A stretch of 64,000 bases of DNA from NCBI RefSeq assembly GCF_032062135.1, contig NC_092858.1, positions 121,290,192-121,354,191 on the forward strand. Reading direction: 5' to 3'. Positions 45,491 through 56,877 of the stretch are shown one piece after another. This DNA comes from Pyxicephalus adspersus. Lineage: Eukaryota; Chordata; Amphibia; Anura; Pyxicephalidae. The translations under genes were made by a program, and so were the position numbers. The stretch's first letter is position 1. Each line of letters opens with the position of its first letter. Below the pieces are notes generated by a model. The model had not been told where the DNA came from, did not search any database, and worked only from the letters and a program-made list of their open reading frames with translations.

Positions 45491-48400
45491 GTTGTCGCAG
45501 AGCGATGCTGTGCTCCTACGGTAGTTCCTGCACTCAGAAATACATATGACAATTAGATCTGACGATCGATGATTATCTTACAAGGTGTTGTCTTTGTTTA
45601 TGTTTAAAGTCCTGATGACAACTTTCTGTGGACACGCCCTTGCCACGCCCATAGGATAAATCTGCAGCACGGTGGTGCCAGAAGTACAGTAAAGGTAAAT
45701 TTGTGGCTGGAGTTTTTATTTAAAGAGAAACTATGAACTGAAAACTGGCAAAAAAAAAATACACTTACCTTTAATCCCGCAGGGCAGTCCGATCCATCCG
45801 GTTTTACATTCATCCCTGAACCGGCGCCACCATCTTCTCCTCTTCTTGGTTCTTCATCCCACTGCCACCGATCCCACTGCGCATGTTTTTTTTTTTTTCA
45901 GTGTTGCACTTAAAAAAACTAAAATTTTTTTTTTTTAACATAAAGGGTTTATCTGAGTTTAGGTACACTTTAAGCTATCTATACACTGCAATATTTTCTA
46001 TTGATTACAAAAATGTTAAATCAATGTAATAAATTGTTTTTGTTTGTAATTTTGATTGATATTTGGGCAGAATGTCAAACAGAAATTGATTGGTTAAAGT
46101 CTAAACCAACATTGTGTTATAATCAATATTTTGATTAGATACAATGAAGCAATTGAACCTAATTCAAATCAATATGGATGGATTTAAATATATGAGAACG
46201 AATAGGCACCGTCCCTTCTGCAATTAAATAAACATTCCTGTCTGATTACATTTTTTAATACTCACTGTTGAACGGTAAACGGTTCTACATGCTACGTTGC
46301 CAGATGTCTAATTAATTTTTTGAAATCACTGCTCCTGATGAAAAGTTGTTATATGTGACTGATGATGATGTTGATCCTGATAGTCAATATTCTCAAGTTT
46401 TGAGTAAAGAATACCTATCGATAGGATGAGACCTAAGGTGAGCTTCTGGAGAAAGACTTGTGACCAGCCATGAGTAGCCAGAAAAGATTTAATAGCCTCC
46501 ATAATAAAGGTTTGTGTTACAGCCAAATGACAACTGATGATGAAAAGACTACTCCTTTATACATATGAAGATATTTGCATAAACATGACTATATTATATA
46601 TTTATCTAAAGGTTTCAAGTTGCTTAAAGGAAACGCAAATTGTGTTCTAAGAATTATTTCTTGATGAGAAGAAAAAGATTTTTCAGTGCACCGATGAGAC
46701 TGAAAGAAGAGAGATCAACGTAATAGAATAGATATAGATAAATATTCAAATAAATATATAATCAGAGTTTACCATACATTTATAACATAATTGTATGATC
46801 ATATATTTATGATATAGTAATGTGTTAATTGATTTCAACCCCAAACAATTCCTAGACTATTTTTTTTTCTCTTAAAAAAAACCTCCTCTTGAGAAACATA
46901 GTTGGCTGCTTTTGGCTGGTCGGCACATCAAGGTTTCAAAAATAAAAGTCTGACTACCTGTGACCTTTGGTTAACCAGCTAATACAACCTGCCAGTCTAT
47001 ATATTATCAATTATTTTTTTAAAGAGATAAGAAGTTTTTATATCCTATACCTGACACTAGAGGCAAAGGTTCACCAAAAGAAAGATTCACCTGTCTACAA
47101 GGAAATATAGTGTGCCTAGCCTGGAAATTACATAACATAAGGTTAAAGGAGGAGAAAAGACAGGCTTTTATAGACAAGACATATAATTCTGTACAAAAAA
47201 AAAACTCTTGTTAAGTATCTTTTGTTTTACTAAAACTAGACATATTCCCACTGTGCTAGACCTATTCTCACACAGTACTACTATGCTCTAATTCAATCAT
47301 AGGTTACAGATGTTTACAATACAGATTGTTAAAAAAAAATCATTATATCTTTCAATGGGTAGTTTTATGTTTGTTTGTTATTTGTTGTTGATAATCCTGA
47401 AAACATGAAGGTGCTAAACACTTTCATAAGACTTTATTCCTGTTTTCCAACAGTGTTCCAATGCTGCTATCCAGGCACAGAGTTTCAAGTGAAAACTATA
47501 GGTAGCTGAGCTGGAATCCATTTTGCACTGTTATCACCATCAAGAATCTCTTCCCAAAATATGTAGGTAAAGGGCTTGCTGAAGCTAGACCATGAAGAAT
47601 AAATGCCCAAAAGTGAGTGTTTAAATTTACCATTGTTTTTGTCTATGCGTTTCCTTTTAATTACCTTTTGGATAAAAGGTTTAGAACAAAAAAAAGTTTT
47701 GATAGATGAATAATATTATGTTTTAAAGTAATGTATACATCAGACCAAAAAGAGGGACACAGACAGGAGGAGGAAATGGTAACAAACGGAATTCTAGTAA
47801 AGGAACAATCCCTACAAATAGGAACTTTGGGAGCCATGCACATGGACAGGGGTAGTGGGATGGGGTTCTTTGTTTCTGTAAAGTCCCATGGAGGAACAAA
47901 GAAATACTGTGGCTCACAGAATGTTTTAAAGAGCAATTGGTGGCGCAATTCTCTACCAAAATCTGTGAAAATCACAGGAAGAGGACCTTTTTTATGTGAT
48001 GAGTTATCACAGATCTTAAAGCACCTTCGGTGGAACTTCAGGTCCCTTGCAACTGTTGCAGGCTATAGAACATCACGTTTTGGAATGCTTTGGTTTTCAA
48101 AGGTCTAAATATTTTTTTTCTAAAGGGTAATCATGTGTCAAATATCTTATATGGTTACATACATTGCAAATTGTAAAGATATATTGCAAGTGTTTGCAAG
48201 TTTAACTTCTGCTTTTTATAGCAGATCCTAAATTAGAATTTTTTTGTATGTTTCATACTGGTAGAGGGAACAAACAAATCCTGTTTACTGTGCACTGCTT
48301 GTGACTCACTGTTCTTTTTAAATCTTGAAAGTTAGCATCTAAGCAGCTTGCAGTTTTTTAGGCTGTATCATAATGTAATTATAAGATAATGAATGAGAGG

Positions 48401-50630
48401 TCAAGAACATGTTAAATTCCTTGCAGTAAGGTATTTTTGTAGTGTGTATATCACTGCATATTTAAAGCTTTTAATTCCATACTCCACTTATAGATACAAT
48501 GTACAATCATTTGCATTACCAGCAATGACTTTTCTACTCATTTACTTACAAACACATGTTGAACTCTTCTCTATTTGCACAGAACTTTTTTTAATCAAAA
48601 TTGCACAGGTATCTATAACTAGTTTTATGCATATTGCACCTAAACCTCTTTACAAAGTCCATGGCTAAACAGTAAACTCAAGGAGGCCATAATGCTTAAT
48701 CCTTCAATTACCCAGTTGTAAACAGATGTCATTGAAGACTAGATGTCCATTGGTTAACGAGGTTATAACTCAAAATAGTTTTTCTCAATATCTTTAAGAA
48801 TAGGAGTTTTTATTTGGTACTTGAATTAAATCTTTAAACTTAAACTTTTAATAAAGTTTTTGTTCTGTGTTTTGTTATAGGCTGTAATTGTATATACCAA
48901 TTACAGTATTAAAATAAAGCACACTGATATCATGAGCCTGCAGTGATATCTACAGGTTAAAGATAAGTTTTTTGCTAATGAAGCCTATAGCTTTCAGGTA
49001 ACCATTGTGTTAGAGCTGACATAATGAATGTATGATTGGATAACCATTCTGTTTCCCTTTCATCAGTAGGAACTGAAGCTCACTGTAATTAGCTAGCTGT
49101 CAAAAGGAAGACATAGGTATCCATATGCTAAATATGGAGAATCATGCAAGGAGATATTAATTTACAGATTGCAAGTTGAAAAAGAACCAGCAGAATTGTG
49201 TAATATTTGAGAGAATATTAGACTGCTTTTTAATTGGTTGAATATTAACTGTGCCCTTTATTAAAAACACCCACTATTAAATACGTGTCATTCTAAAAAC
49301 TCAAGTAAGAAGGTAAATGTTTCACAGTTTTTAGTGAAAAAGTAGGAAGATTTTAAACGTGCGCCACTCTGTTAAGTAAGTAGCACAAAAAGGCAGCTCC
49401 TTTTAAGGAGACAAACCTATTGGATGTTGGAATTAAATAATTCAAGGATGAGCAAGATTTCCACCTTTTTAAGCTAAATTACGAAAATCCATTTTTTATA
49501 TATGTTTATGTGGCCAATACCATACTTGAATTTGTTAGGAGTGCAATCCATGACCATGCATGACAATAGAAATCAGGTGAAGTAGAACTGCTGTGTACTT
49601 GATATTGTTAAAAAAAAAAAAAAACATTCCTCCTTCTGTCCTGTGTCAATGTGTCCATAATTATGCTTCACAGGGAAACATACACATACATAGCTCTTAT
49701 TTAAAAAGCCATGCAAGGTTAGGCCTTGAAACTTCAAGAGCAAGAACCTTCTACCACAATTACAAAATATTTGCCTTTCCTCCCACGAGTTTCTGTACAC
49801 CTTTCTATGTTTCTGTACCACCTGTTACACGTATAAAAATACTGTAATGCAAAGTATGTCCGCTGTTATATTGGCCACAGGAAGTAACCAGATGCTGGAA
49901 CTCATCAACCAGGTCCATGAGAAACATGCAATTTCCAGATGGATAAACTTTCCAGCATCTTCCAAAACTACTATTTTGAACGGACAGAGCTCAGAGCAAG
50001 AAACAGGAATATGTATAGTTTTGACTGCCTATTCTAGTAAAACTTTCTAATTCTCTTGCTACTCTTGCCAAAAATAGGTCACATTTCAACAGCAGAACAA
50101 TAAACACATTGCATGGACAGCTCAGCATGTTATTTTTTCTCAACATTTAATTAGTGGATAAGTGTACTTTGAAAAGTGTGTTAGGGTTTAAAATAGCTGT
50201 ATATTCAGTATGTAATTAGAGTTTATTACTTTTCTGTAGCCTAATATGTTTTCCATTTACAGGTCAACACTGAAAACACTGGCTCTGTATTTTGTATACT
50301 AATGGTTCCCAGTTATGTCACTCACACCCATCCCTGTCCAGGTGGTCATCTCTGTGTCAGGCTGGACACAAATCAATAAATTCTTTATGAGCAACCAGGC
50401 CCTACAACTATGCAAGGGCTTGCAGTTACTATATGATTTGTGTTCAACACAGAGATGGCATGGAAAAGGGAGGGAGTGGATAATGTCAACTGGGCAACAC
50501 CTTCACCTATCTAACCTGTATGAGGACACCAATTTAGATTCCTTTCAGTTTCCTGCCTTTTACACTGACCTTTTATAGTGTTCAGTATTTTCTACATCAC
50601 TGTTCTGGAATGAAACACAGATCAAGACAG
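45491..50630. other. Intergenic sequence upstream of rhoc
   Basis: Apart from the element at 45719-45973 I see no gene, RNA or clear repeat family in this stretch. The longest open frame (47731-48108) shows no recognisable protein features. AT-rich throughout. Confidence 0.5.
45719..45973. mobile_element. MITE-like element just upstream of rhoc
   Basis: The right end, TCTGAGTTTAGGTACACTTT, matches in inverted orientation the repeat terminus at 5586 (TAAAGTGCACCTAAACCGAG). The left end, TTTAAAGAGAAACTATGAAC, is a diverged inverted copy. The interior has TTTACATTCATCCCTGAACC and two poly(T) stretches. It lies about 230 bp beyond the rhoc promoter block. Confidence 0.55.
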
Positions 50631-50633
50631 TTA

Positions 50634-51473
50634 CCATATTTTTCGGCGTATAAGACGCNNNNNNNNNNNNNNNNNNNNNNNNNNNNNNNNNNNNNNNNNN
50701 NNNNNNNNNNNNNNNNNNNNNNNNNNNNNNNNNNNNNNNNNNNNNNNNNNNNNNNNNNNNNNNNNNNNNNNNNNNNNNNNNNNNNNNNNNNNNNNNNNNN
50801 NNNNNNNNNNNNNNNNNNNNNNNNNNNNNNNNNNNNNNNNNNNNNNNNNNNNNNNNNNNNNNNNNNNNNNNNNNNNNNNNNNNNNNNNNNNNNNNNNNNN
50901 NNNNNNNNNNNNNNNNNNNNNNNNNNNNNNNNNNNNNNNNNNNNNNNNNNNNNNNNNNNNNNNNNNNNNNNNNNNNNNNNNNNNNNNNNNNNNNNNNNNN
51001 NNNNNNNNNNNNNNNNNNNNNNNNNNNNNNNNNNNNNNNNNNNNNNNNNNNNNNNNNNNNNNNNNNNNNNNNNNNNNNNNNNNNNNNNNNNNNNNNNNNN
51101 NNNNNNNNNNNNNNNNNNNNNNNNNNNNNNNNNNNNNNNNNNNNNNNNNNNNNNNNNNNNNNNNNNNNNNNNNNNNNNNNNNNNNNNNNNNNNNNNNNNN
51201 NNNNNNNNNNNNNNNNNNNNNNNNNNNNNNNNNNNNNNNNNNNNNNNNNNNNNNNNNNNNNNNNNNNNNNNNNNNNNNNNNNNNNNNNNNNNNNNNNNNN
51301 NNNNNNNNNNNNNNNNNNNNNNNNNNNNNNNNNNNNNNNNNNNNNNNNNNNNNNNNNNNNNNNNNNNNNNNNNNNNNNNNNNNNNNNNNNNNNNNNNNNN
51401 NNNNNNNNNNNNNNNNNNNNNNNNNNNNNGTTTTGGGGAAGAAAAAGTGCGTCTTATACGCCGAAAAATACGG
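50634..51473. mobile_element. TA-flanked inverted-repeat element containing the assembly gap
   Basis: Left end CCATATTTTTCGGCGTATAA plus GACGC, right end GCGTCTTATACGCCGAAAAA plus TACGG: an almost perfect inverted repeat of about 25 bp, with TA flanking on both sides. It is related to the 25499 element (CCGTATTTTTCGGACCATAA). The interior is unknown because of the gap, so the true length is unknown. Confidence 0.8.
50659..51429. other. Assembly gap, 771 N
   Basis: An uninterrupted run of N begins right after the left terminal repeat and ends 19 bp before the right one begins. Open frames crossing it are meaningless. Confidence 1.
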
Positions 51474-53167
51474 TAATTGAAAGTCTTGAAGCATGCAGGC
51501 TGCACAGTTGTCCTGTTTTTATCTTGGAATTCAGACAAGCTACATGTTCTGGAGCAAGAGTACTAATGCTAAGGTCCCCAGTGTACTAATGCTAAGGCTT
51601 AGGTGATCACCAATAAATCTAGTGAGTACAAGGGCTGCAGCCCATGTGTTCACAATAAACAGAAAGTAGCCTCCATAACCATTCCCATTAAACCATACCA
51701 AATATTTTGTGTATTGTGGCAATGACCACCTGGTACTTTGTGGCACATGTCATCTATTCTATATCTTTATCTCTTAATATGTTTCTGAACCACCTCCCTC
51801 CAAAAAAATAAAAGGTATGTTGCAGCTTGCCAGTGTTAGGTCCTGGTCCAGGATCAGTACGGCCTAGATGCCAATCCACCCATCTAACTCCACATTCTTT
51901 ACCTATAGTCAAGCTCTTGCCCAGCCTCAGAAGGCTAGTTGCGCTATCCCAGGATATGGTTGCTTTTAGGACTGGTGTGAGCAAGGGATGGTGTCTGGGG
52001 GGAAAAAGGGATTGGCGGAGAACCGAGAGCCCACATATTAGGACAAGGAGGATAGCTAATGGCAACCACAATATAAGACCACGGTTGAAGCTGAAGTGCT
52101 AAAGCATACTTTACCCAGCCAGTTATGAAATCTGCCAAGCAACACGTCTCTAAATAAAAAATGTCCCAAGTGGGTCCCCACAGCTATAAGCTGTCAATGT
52201 GATTGACCATTTGAATGCTGATCAAGCACAGGGTGTTTACATACTACTGGTTGCACAAAGTGGCTGCCTGAAAATTTGGCAATTAACATTTGGTACCGAC
52301 GGTGATATAAATATAATATTACCATTGTGGCTGATTTACTACTCATTACATGCTTTTACTCGTACATGCTACTGCTGGGTTGAATGAATCTGGCCAACCT
52401 TGAACAGTTGTTTTTCAGAGTTGCCCATTCAAACATTAATTTATTATGCACAAATGTGGAGGCTGGTTAAGTTCATAAATTGCATGCTTATCCTGTATCA
52501 GTGAAAATGCCTTTTTTTCAAGTGCAAACCATTTAACCTTTTAAATGGTGAACTATATCTTAATATGTACAACATCATTGGACAATATAGACCTGCATGA
52601 CAGTTTCATATTTTTATCTGTCTGCATGGAGTGGATGACTGCAGTATACCACAAGGAATTATCCATTACAAAAAATATAGCACCATTGCTATGAGTGCTA
52701 TTTTGTGTTGGCATCTACTTAGAACATACAGATCTACTTGGTCCAATACAAAGAAACTATATGTGATCCATCGCATTTTAGTGTAATGAATAGGGCGCAG
52801 ATGTCTGTTCATTGCCCTGTGTTGTGGTATTATGCAGGTAGCCACATCCGTTATAGTGTATATAAAGACTAAATGAGAACCTGCTGCACATTTGTTCCCT
52901 ATATTTGTTTAGTCACTTACCATTTGGATTATATAAAAATACAATATAAAATATATTATTATTATTATTATTAATAATAATAATATAAAATATATTAATA
53001 TTATCATCATCATTTCTAAAAAGATATTCTAAAAGACTATAAAAATTGTCATGGAAGGTTGACAGATTTCTGGAACTCAACCTAGATAAAATCAAACTCA
53101 TCATCTTCCCCCCCCCCGACATATTCCCAACTGTTAACACTGTTATTCGTCCCTCCCCTCAGACACA
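51474..53167. other. Intergenic sequence, no gene recognised
   Basis: Nothing assignable except ATT-type microsatellite sequence at about 52955-53010 (ATTATTATTATTATTAATAA) and a C-run near 53109-53118. Confidence 0.5.
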
Positions 53168-53282
53168 ATGGGCCTGAATTATGAAAGCTCTCCAAGGCTG
53201 GAGAGAATATACTTTCATCAGTGAAGCTGAGTGATCCAGCAAACCTGGAATGGATCTGGTCCAGGATTCAAAACATTTGCTA
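53168..53282 (+). repeat. Palindromic element family A, left arm, joined to a LINE fragment
   Basis: Contains AAAGCTCTCCAAGGCTGGAG and GTGATCCAGCAAACCTGGAA. The sequence breaks at about 53282 straight into reverse-transcriptase-derived sequence, so one element was cut by insertion, deletion or recombination. Confidence 0.7.
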
Positions 53283-53600
53283 TCCTCCTCTCTGGTATTC
53301 CACTAACCCAACTCTATCTTCTCCAATCTATTATGCATGCTGCAGCCAGACACGTCCATCCTTCCCACCACTCTTCTTCTGCTGCATTTCTTTGTAGTTC
53401 CCTTCACTGGCTTCCATTTCACCTTAGAATCAAAGTAGAGCTCCTGTGCTTTGCCTTTAAATCCCTTCATAGTTCCTGGTCCACTTACCTTTCTGACCTG
53501 GTAGAAAAATACTCCCCTAGCCGTTCTATTCGCTCCTCCAATTACCTACTAATGACTTTCATAACCAAATCACACGCACGGGTACAAGACGGGGAAAAAA
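53283..53600 (+). pseudogene. LINE reverse-transcriptase C-terminal fragment, second locus
   Basis: ILLSGIPLTQLYLLQSIMHA, AARHVHPSHHSS, SLHWLPFHLRIKVELLCFAF, KSLHSSWSTYLSDLVEKYSP and SRSIRSSNYLL are homologous to the frame at 34325, so they belong to the same LINE family. Truncated at both ends and fused to a palindromic element on its left. The part after 53426 falls inside the tandem duplication. Confidence 0.85.
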
Positions 53601-55151
53601 AAAATATTGTTATTGGTATATTATACATTGATGGGGCTGTATAAAATAATTTAAACACTGCTTAATACTAAAATACATAAATACAAATGCAATTAGATGA
53701 AACAAATGAAAATTTAACCTCACTTTACCTTACTGAGGGGAGTCAAGTGCCTACTAGGATGGTGCTGAGTAGGGAGGAGGAGATGTTATGTAATTCACAG
53801 GGAGTTATAGCGCAGGTTGTTCACTGAATGGTGGCAGCTGGCGTACTGACACCTGTGGGCAGTCGTGGCTTTGTCTCAAGAGAGGTAAATAAGGTGTTAT
53901 GACTCATTTTGACCCATACAAGTTCTAGGACAAAGATTGTATACCAAGCAAAGGTTGTATACCAAGCAAAATTTTTCGTGTCCAAACAGGACTTATACCA
54001 AGTTGGACTTATTCCAAAGCGGACTTATACTGAGGTACCACTGTGTATATATATATTTATATATATATATATATATATATAAAACCATTTCATAAATTAG
54101 GTATATTGGGTAAATGTTCAACTTACCTTTTAACTTTACCATAGTTACAGACACAAGTCCTTTGAGTTCATTGAGAAGGAAATAAAATAGTGTACTAAAA
54201 GCTTCACCACAATGCATTTTAAATGTAATTACAGATATGTACAACTATATAGAACTCTTTTTAAACTACATTAAGATCAACATGTATGAGAACATTTTGT
54301 GATGCATGTCTGGCTGTGTATAACCATTAACCAGCTGAAGGATTTGCAAATGCAACAATGTAAAGTATTTTCCACTTTTTCAATGCTTTATGCTGTCTCT
54401 GCATGATTAGCAAAAAGAAATCCTAAGCTTAGAGTTTAATGATGCCTATCCCTTTAAGAAAAAAAGAAGAGGGAAAAACAGAAGTGAGCTTTAATTGGTC
54501 CAGTGCCATATTGCGTCACAGGGTTGGGATGTAATGTGTTTTTGGAAGGGGAGAGGGAGAGGACTGAAGAAGTCAGTAAGTGAAATGCTTTAGCTGTACA
54601 GATGATACTGAGAATGCAGTTGTGTTTGCTGCATGCTCACCCAGGCCACAGAGAGAGAAGAGAGCAGTCACATGGAGCCCACTGATCCTTGCAGAAGTAA
54701 GAGCATTGTTTTTTTATTATGGTGTCGCCTGTCTGTAAGGGAGGGTAGGAGAGATGTGTATGGGGGAGAGGTCATTGCAGAGGACAGCTTCATACATCAC
54801 ATCCCACCTAAAACTGCCAGGTTTTGGGATGGTGAGTTCCATACTGCGATCAGTCCTAAGACATCTGGCTGCTGTTTTTTAACATCTGCTTGTTTTTCGC
54901 ATCTAACACGTGTTCTTGCAAGCAACAATGCAGTGCAGACGTGCCCTGTCTGCAGTGCTTTTCTTGTGATGTGAGGAAGGCGAACCAGTATGGAGGTATC
55001 TATGCGCTTGTCATTTCTTTTCACTTGGGCGGTAGGACTTTTCGATAAATTATATCATATGCCCTTGCCCTTGTCATGGTATAATCGGATTTACAGGTGA
55101 GCAAAACCAAATGTACGAAGACAGTTGATGTTGGGGCTGCAAAGATCAACG
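53426..55151 (+). repeat. Tandem duplication, copy 1 (1726 bp)
   Basis: The sequence from 53426 to 55151 recurs at 55152-56877, directly abutting. The one difference I noticed is CTTCATAGTTCC (53466 region) versus CTTCACAGTTCC (55192 region). Even the (TA)n tract and the 10-A run have the same length. Contents: the 3' half of a LINE fragment, a (TA)n microsatellite near 54042-54080, and a promoter-like stretch at 54485-54695. Confidence 0.98.
54485..54695 (+). promoter_or_regulatory. Promoter-like block with possible first exon (copy 1)
   Basis: ATTGG (inverted CCAAT) at about 54494, then a CRE-like TGCGTCAC near 54513. A purine-rich GGAAGGGGAGAGGGAGAGG stretch follows, then an A/G-rich leader ending in GCAGAA|GTAAGAGC near 54692, a good splice donor. 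The block is unique rather than repeat-derived. I infer a promoter with a non-coding first exon, perhaps of the let-7 host transcript about 5.6 kb away. Confidence 0.3.
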
Positions 55152-56877
55152 AGAATCAAAGTAGAGCTCCTGTGCTTTGCCTTTAAATCCCTTCACAGTT
55201 CCTGGTCCACTTACCTTTCTGACCTGGTAGAAAAATACTCCCCTAGCCGTTCTATTCGCTCCTCCAATTACCTACTAATGACTTTCATAACCAAATCACA
55301 CGCACGGGTACAAGACGGGGAAAAAAAAAATATTGTTATTGGTATATTATACATTGATGGGGCTGTATAAAATAATTTAAACACTGCTTAATACTAAAAT
55401 ACATAAATACAAATGCAATTAGATGAAACAAATGAAAATTTAACCTCACTTTACCTTACTGAGGGGAGTCAAGTGCCTACTAGGATGGTGCTGAGTAGGG
55501 AGGAGGAGATGTTATGTAATTCACAGGGAGTTATAGCGCAGGTTGTTCACTGAATGGTGGCAGCTGGCGTACTGACACCTGTGGGCAGTCGTGGCTTTGT
55601 CTCAAGAGAGGTAAATAAGGTGTTATGACTCATTTTGACCCATACAAGTTCTAGGACAAAGATTGTATACCAAGCAAAGGTTGTATACCAAGCAAAATTT
55701 TTCGTGTCCAAACAGGACTTATACCAAGTTGGACTTATTCCAAAGCGGACTTATACTGAGGTACCACTGTGTATATATATATTTATATATATATATATAT
55801 ATATATAAAACCATTTCATAAATTAGGTATATTGGGTAAATGTTCAACTTACCTTTTAACTTTACCATAGTTACAGACACAAGTCCTTTGAGTTCATTGA
55901 GAAGGAAATAAAATAGTGTACTAAAAGCTTCACCACAATGCATTTTAAATGTAATTACAGATATGTACAACTATATAGAACTCTTTTTAAACTACATTAA
56001 GATCAACATGTATGAGAACATTTTGTGATGCATGTCTGGCTGTGTATAACCATTAACCAGCTGAAGGATTTGCAAATGCAACAATGTAAAGTATTTTCCA
56101 CTTTTTCAATGCTTTATGCTGTCTCTGCATGATTAGCAAAAAGAAATCCTAAGCTTAGAGTTTAATGATGCCTATCCCTTTAAGAAAAAAAGAAGAGGGA
56201 AAAACAGAAGTGAGCTTTAATTGGTCCAGTGCCATATTGCGTCACAGGGTTGGGATGTAATGTGTTTTTGGAAGGGGAGAGGGAGAGGACTGAAGAAGTC
56301 AGTAAGTGAAATGCTTTAGCTGTACAGATGATACTGAGAATGCAGTTGTGTTTGCTGCATGCTCACCCAGGCCACAGAGAGAGAAGAGAGCAGTCACATG
56401 GAGCCCACTGATCCTTGCAGAAGTAAGAGCATTGTTTTTTTATTATGGTGTCGCCTGTCTGTAAGGGAGGGTAGGAGAGATGTGTATGGGGGAGAGGTCA
56501 TTGCAGAGGACAGCTTCATACATCACATCCCACCTAAAACTGCCAGGTTTTGGGATGGTGAGTTCCATACTGCGATCAGTCCTAAGACATCTGGCTGCTG
56601 TTTTTTAACATCTGCTTGTTTTTCGCATCTAACACGTGTTCTTGCAAGCAACAATGCAGTGCAGACGTGCCCTGTCTGCAGTGCTTTTCTTGTGATGTGA
56701 GGAAGGCGAACCAGTATGGAGGTATCTATGCGCTTGTCATTTCTTTTCACTTGGGCGGTAGGACTTTTCGATAAATTATATCATATGCCCTTGCCCTTGT
56801 CATGGTATAATCGGATTTACAGGTGAGCAAAACCAAATGTACGAAGACAGTTGATGTTGGGGCTGCAAAGATCAACG
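55152..56877 (+). repeat. Tandem duplication, copy 2 (1726 bp)
   Basis: Second copy, offset exactly 1726 bp. The junction joins GATCAACG of copy 1 to AGAATCAAAGTAG. After 56877 the sequence becomes unique (GGCAATCGTCGG). The original locus is probably 53283 up to the unique right flank, with copying of an internal segment. Confidence 0.98.
56211..56421 (+). promoter_or_regulatory. Promoter-like block with possible first exon (copy 2)
   Basis: Identical to the block at 54485 through the tandem duplication. This copy is the nearer one, about 3.9 kb from the let-7 hairpin. Confidence 0.3.

Noticed and set aside
47731..48108. 125-codon plus-strand frame
   Set aside because: No recognisable domain, low-complexity start and no splice or promoter context.
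50597..51538. Three open frames of about 290-310 codons
   Set aside because: They consist of N; the gap has no stop codons by definition.
54633..54974. 113-codon frame present twice (also at 56359)
   Set aside because: Duplicated only because the DNA is duplicated; no recognisable protein motifs, and it runs across the possible splice donor near 54692.
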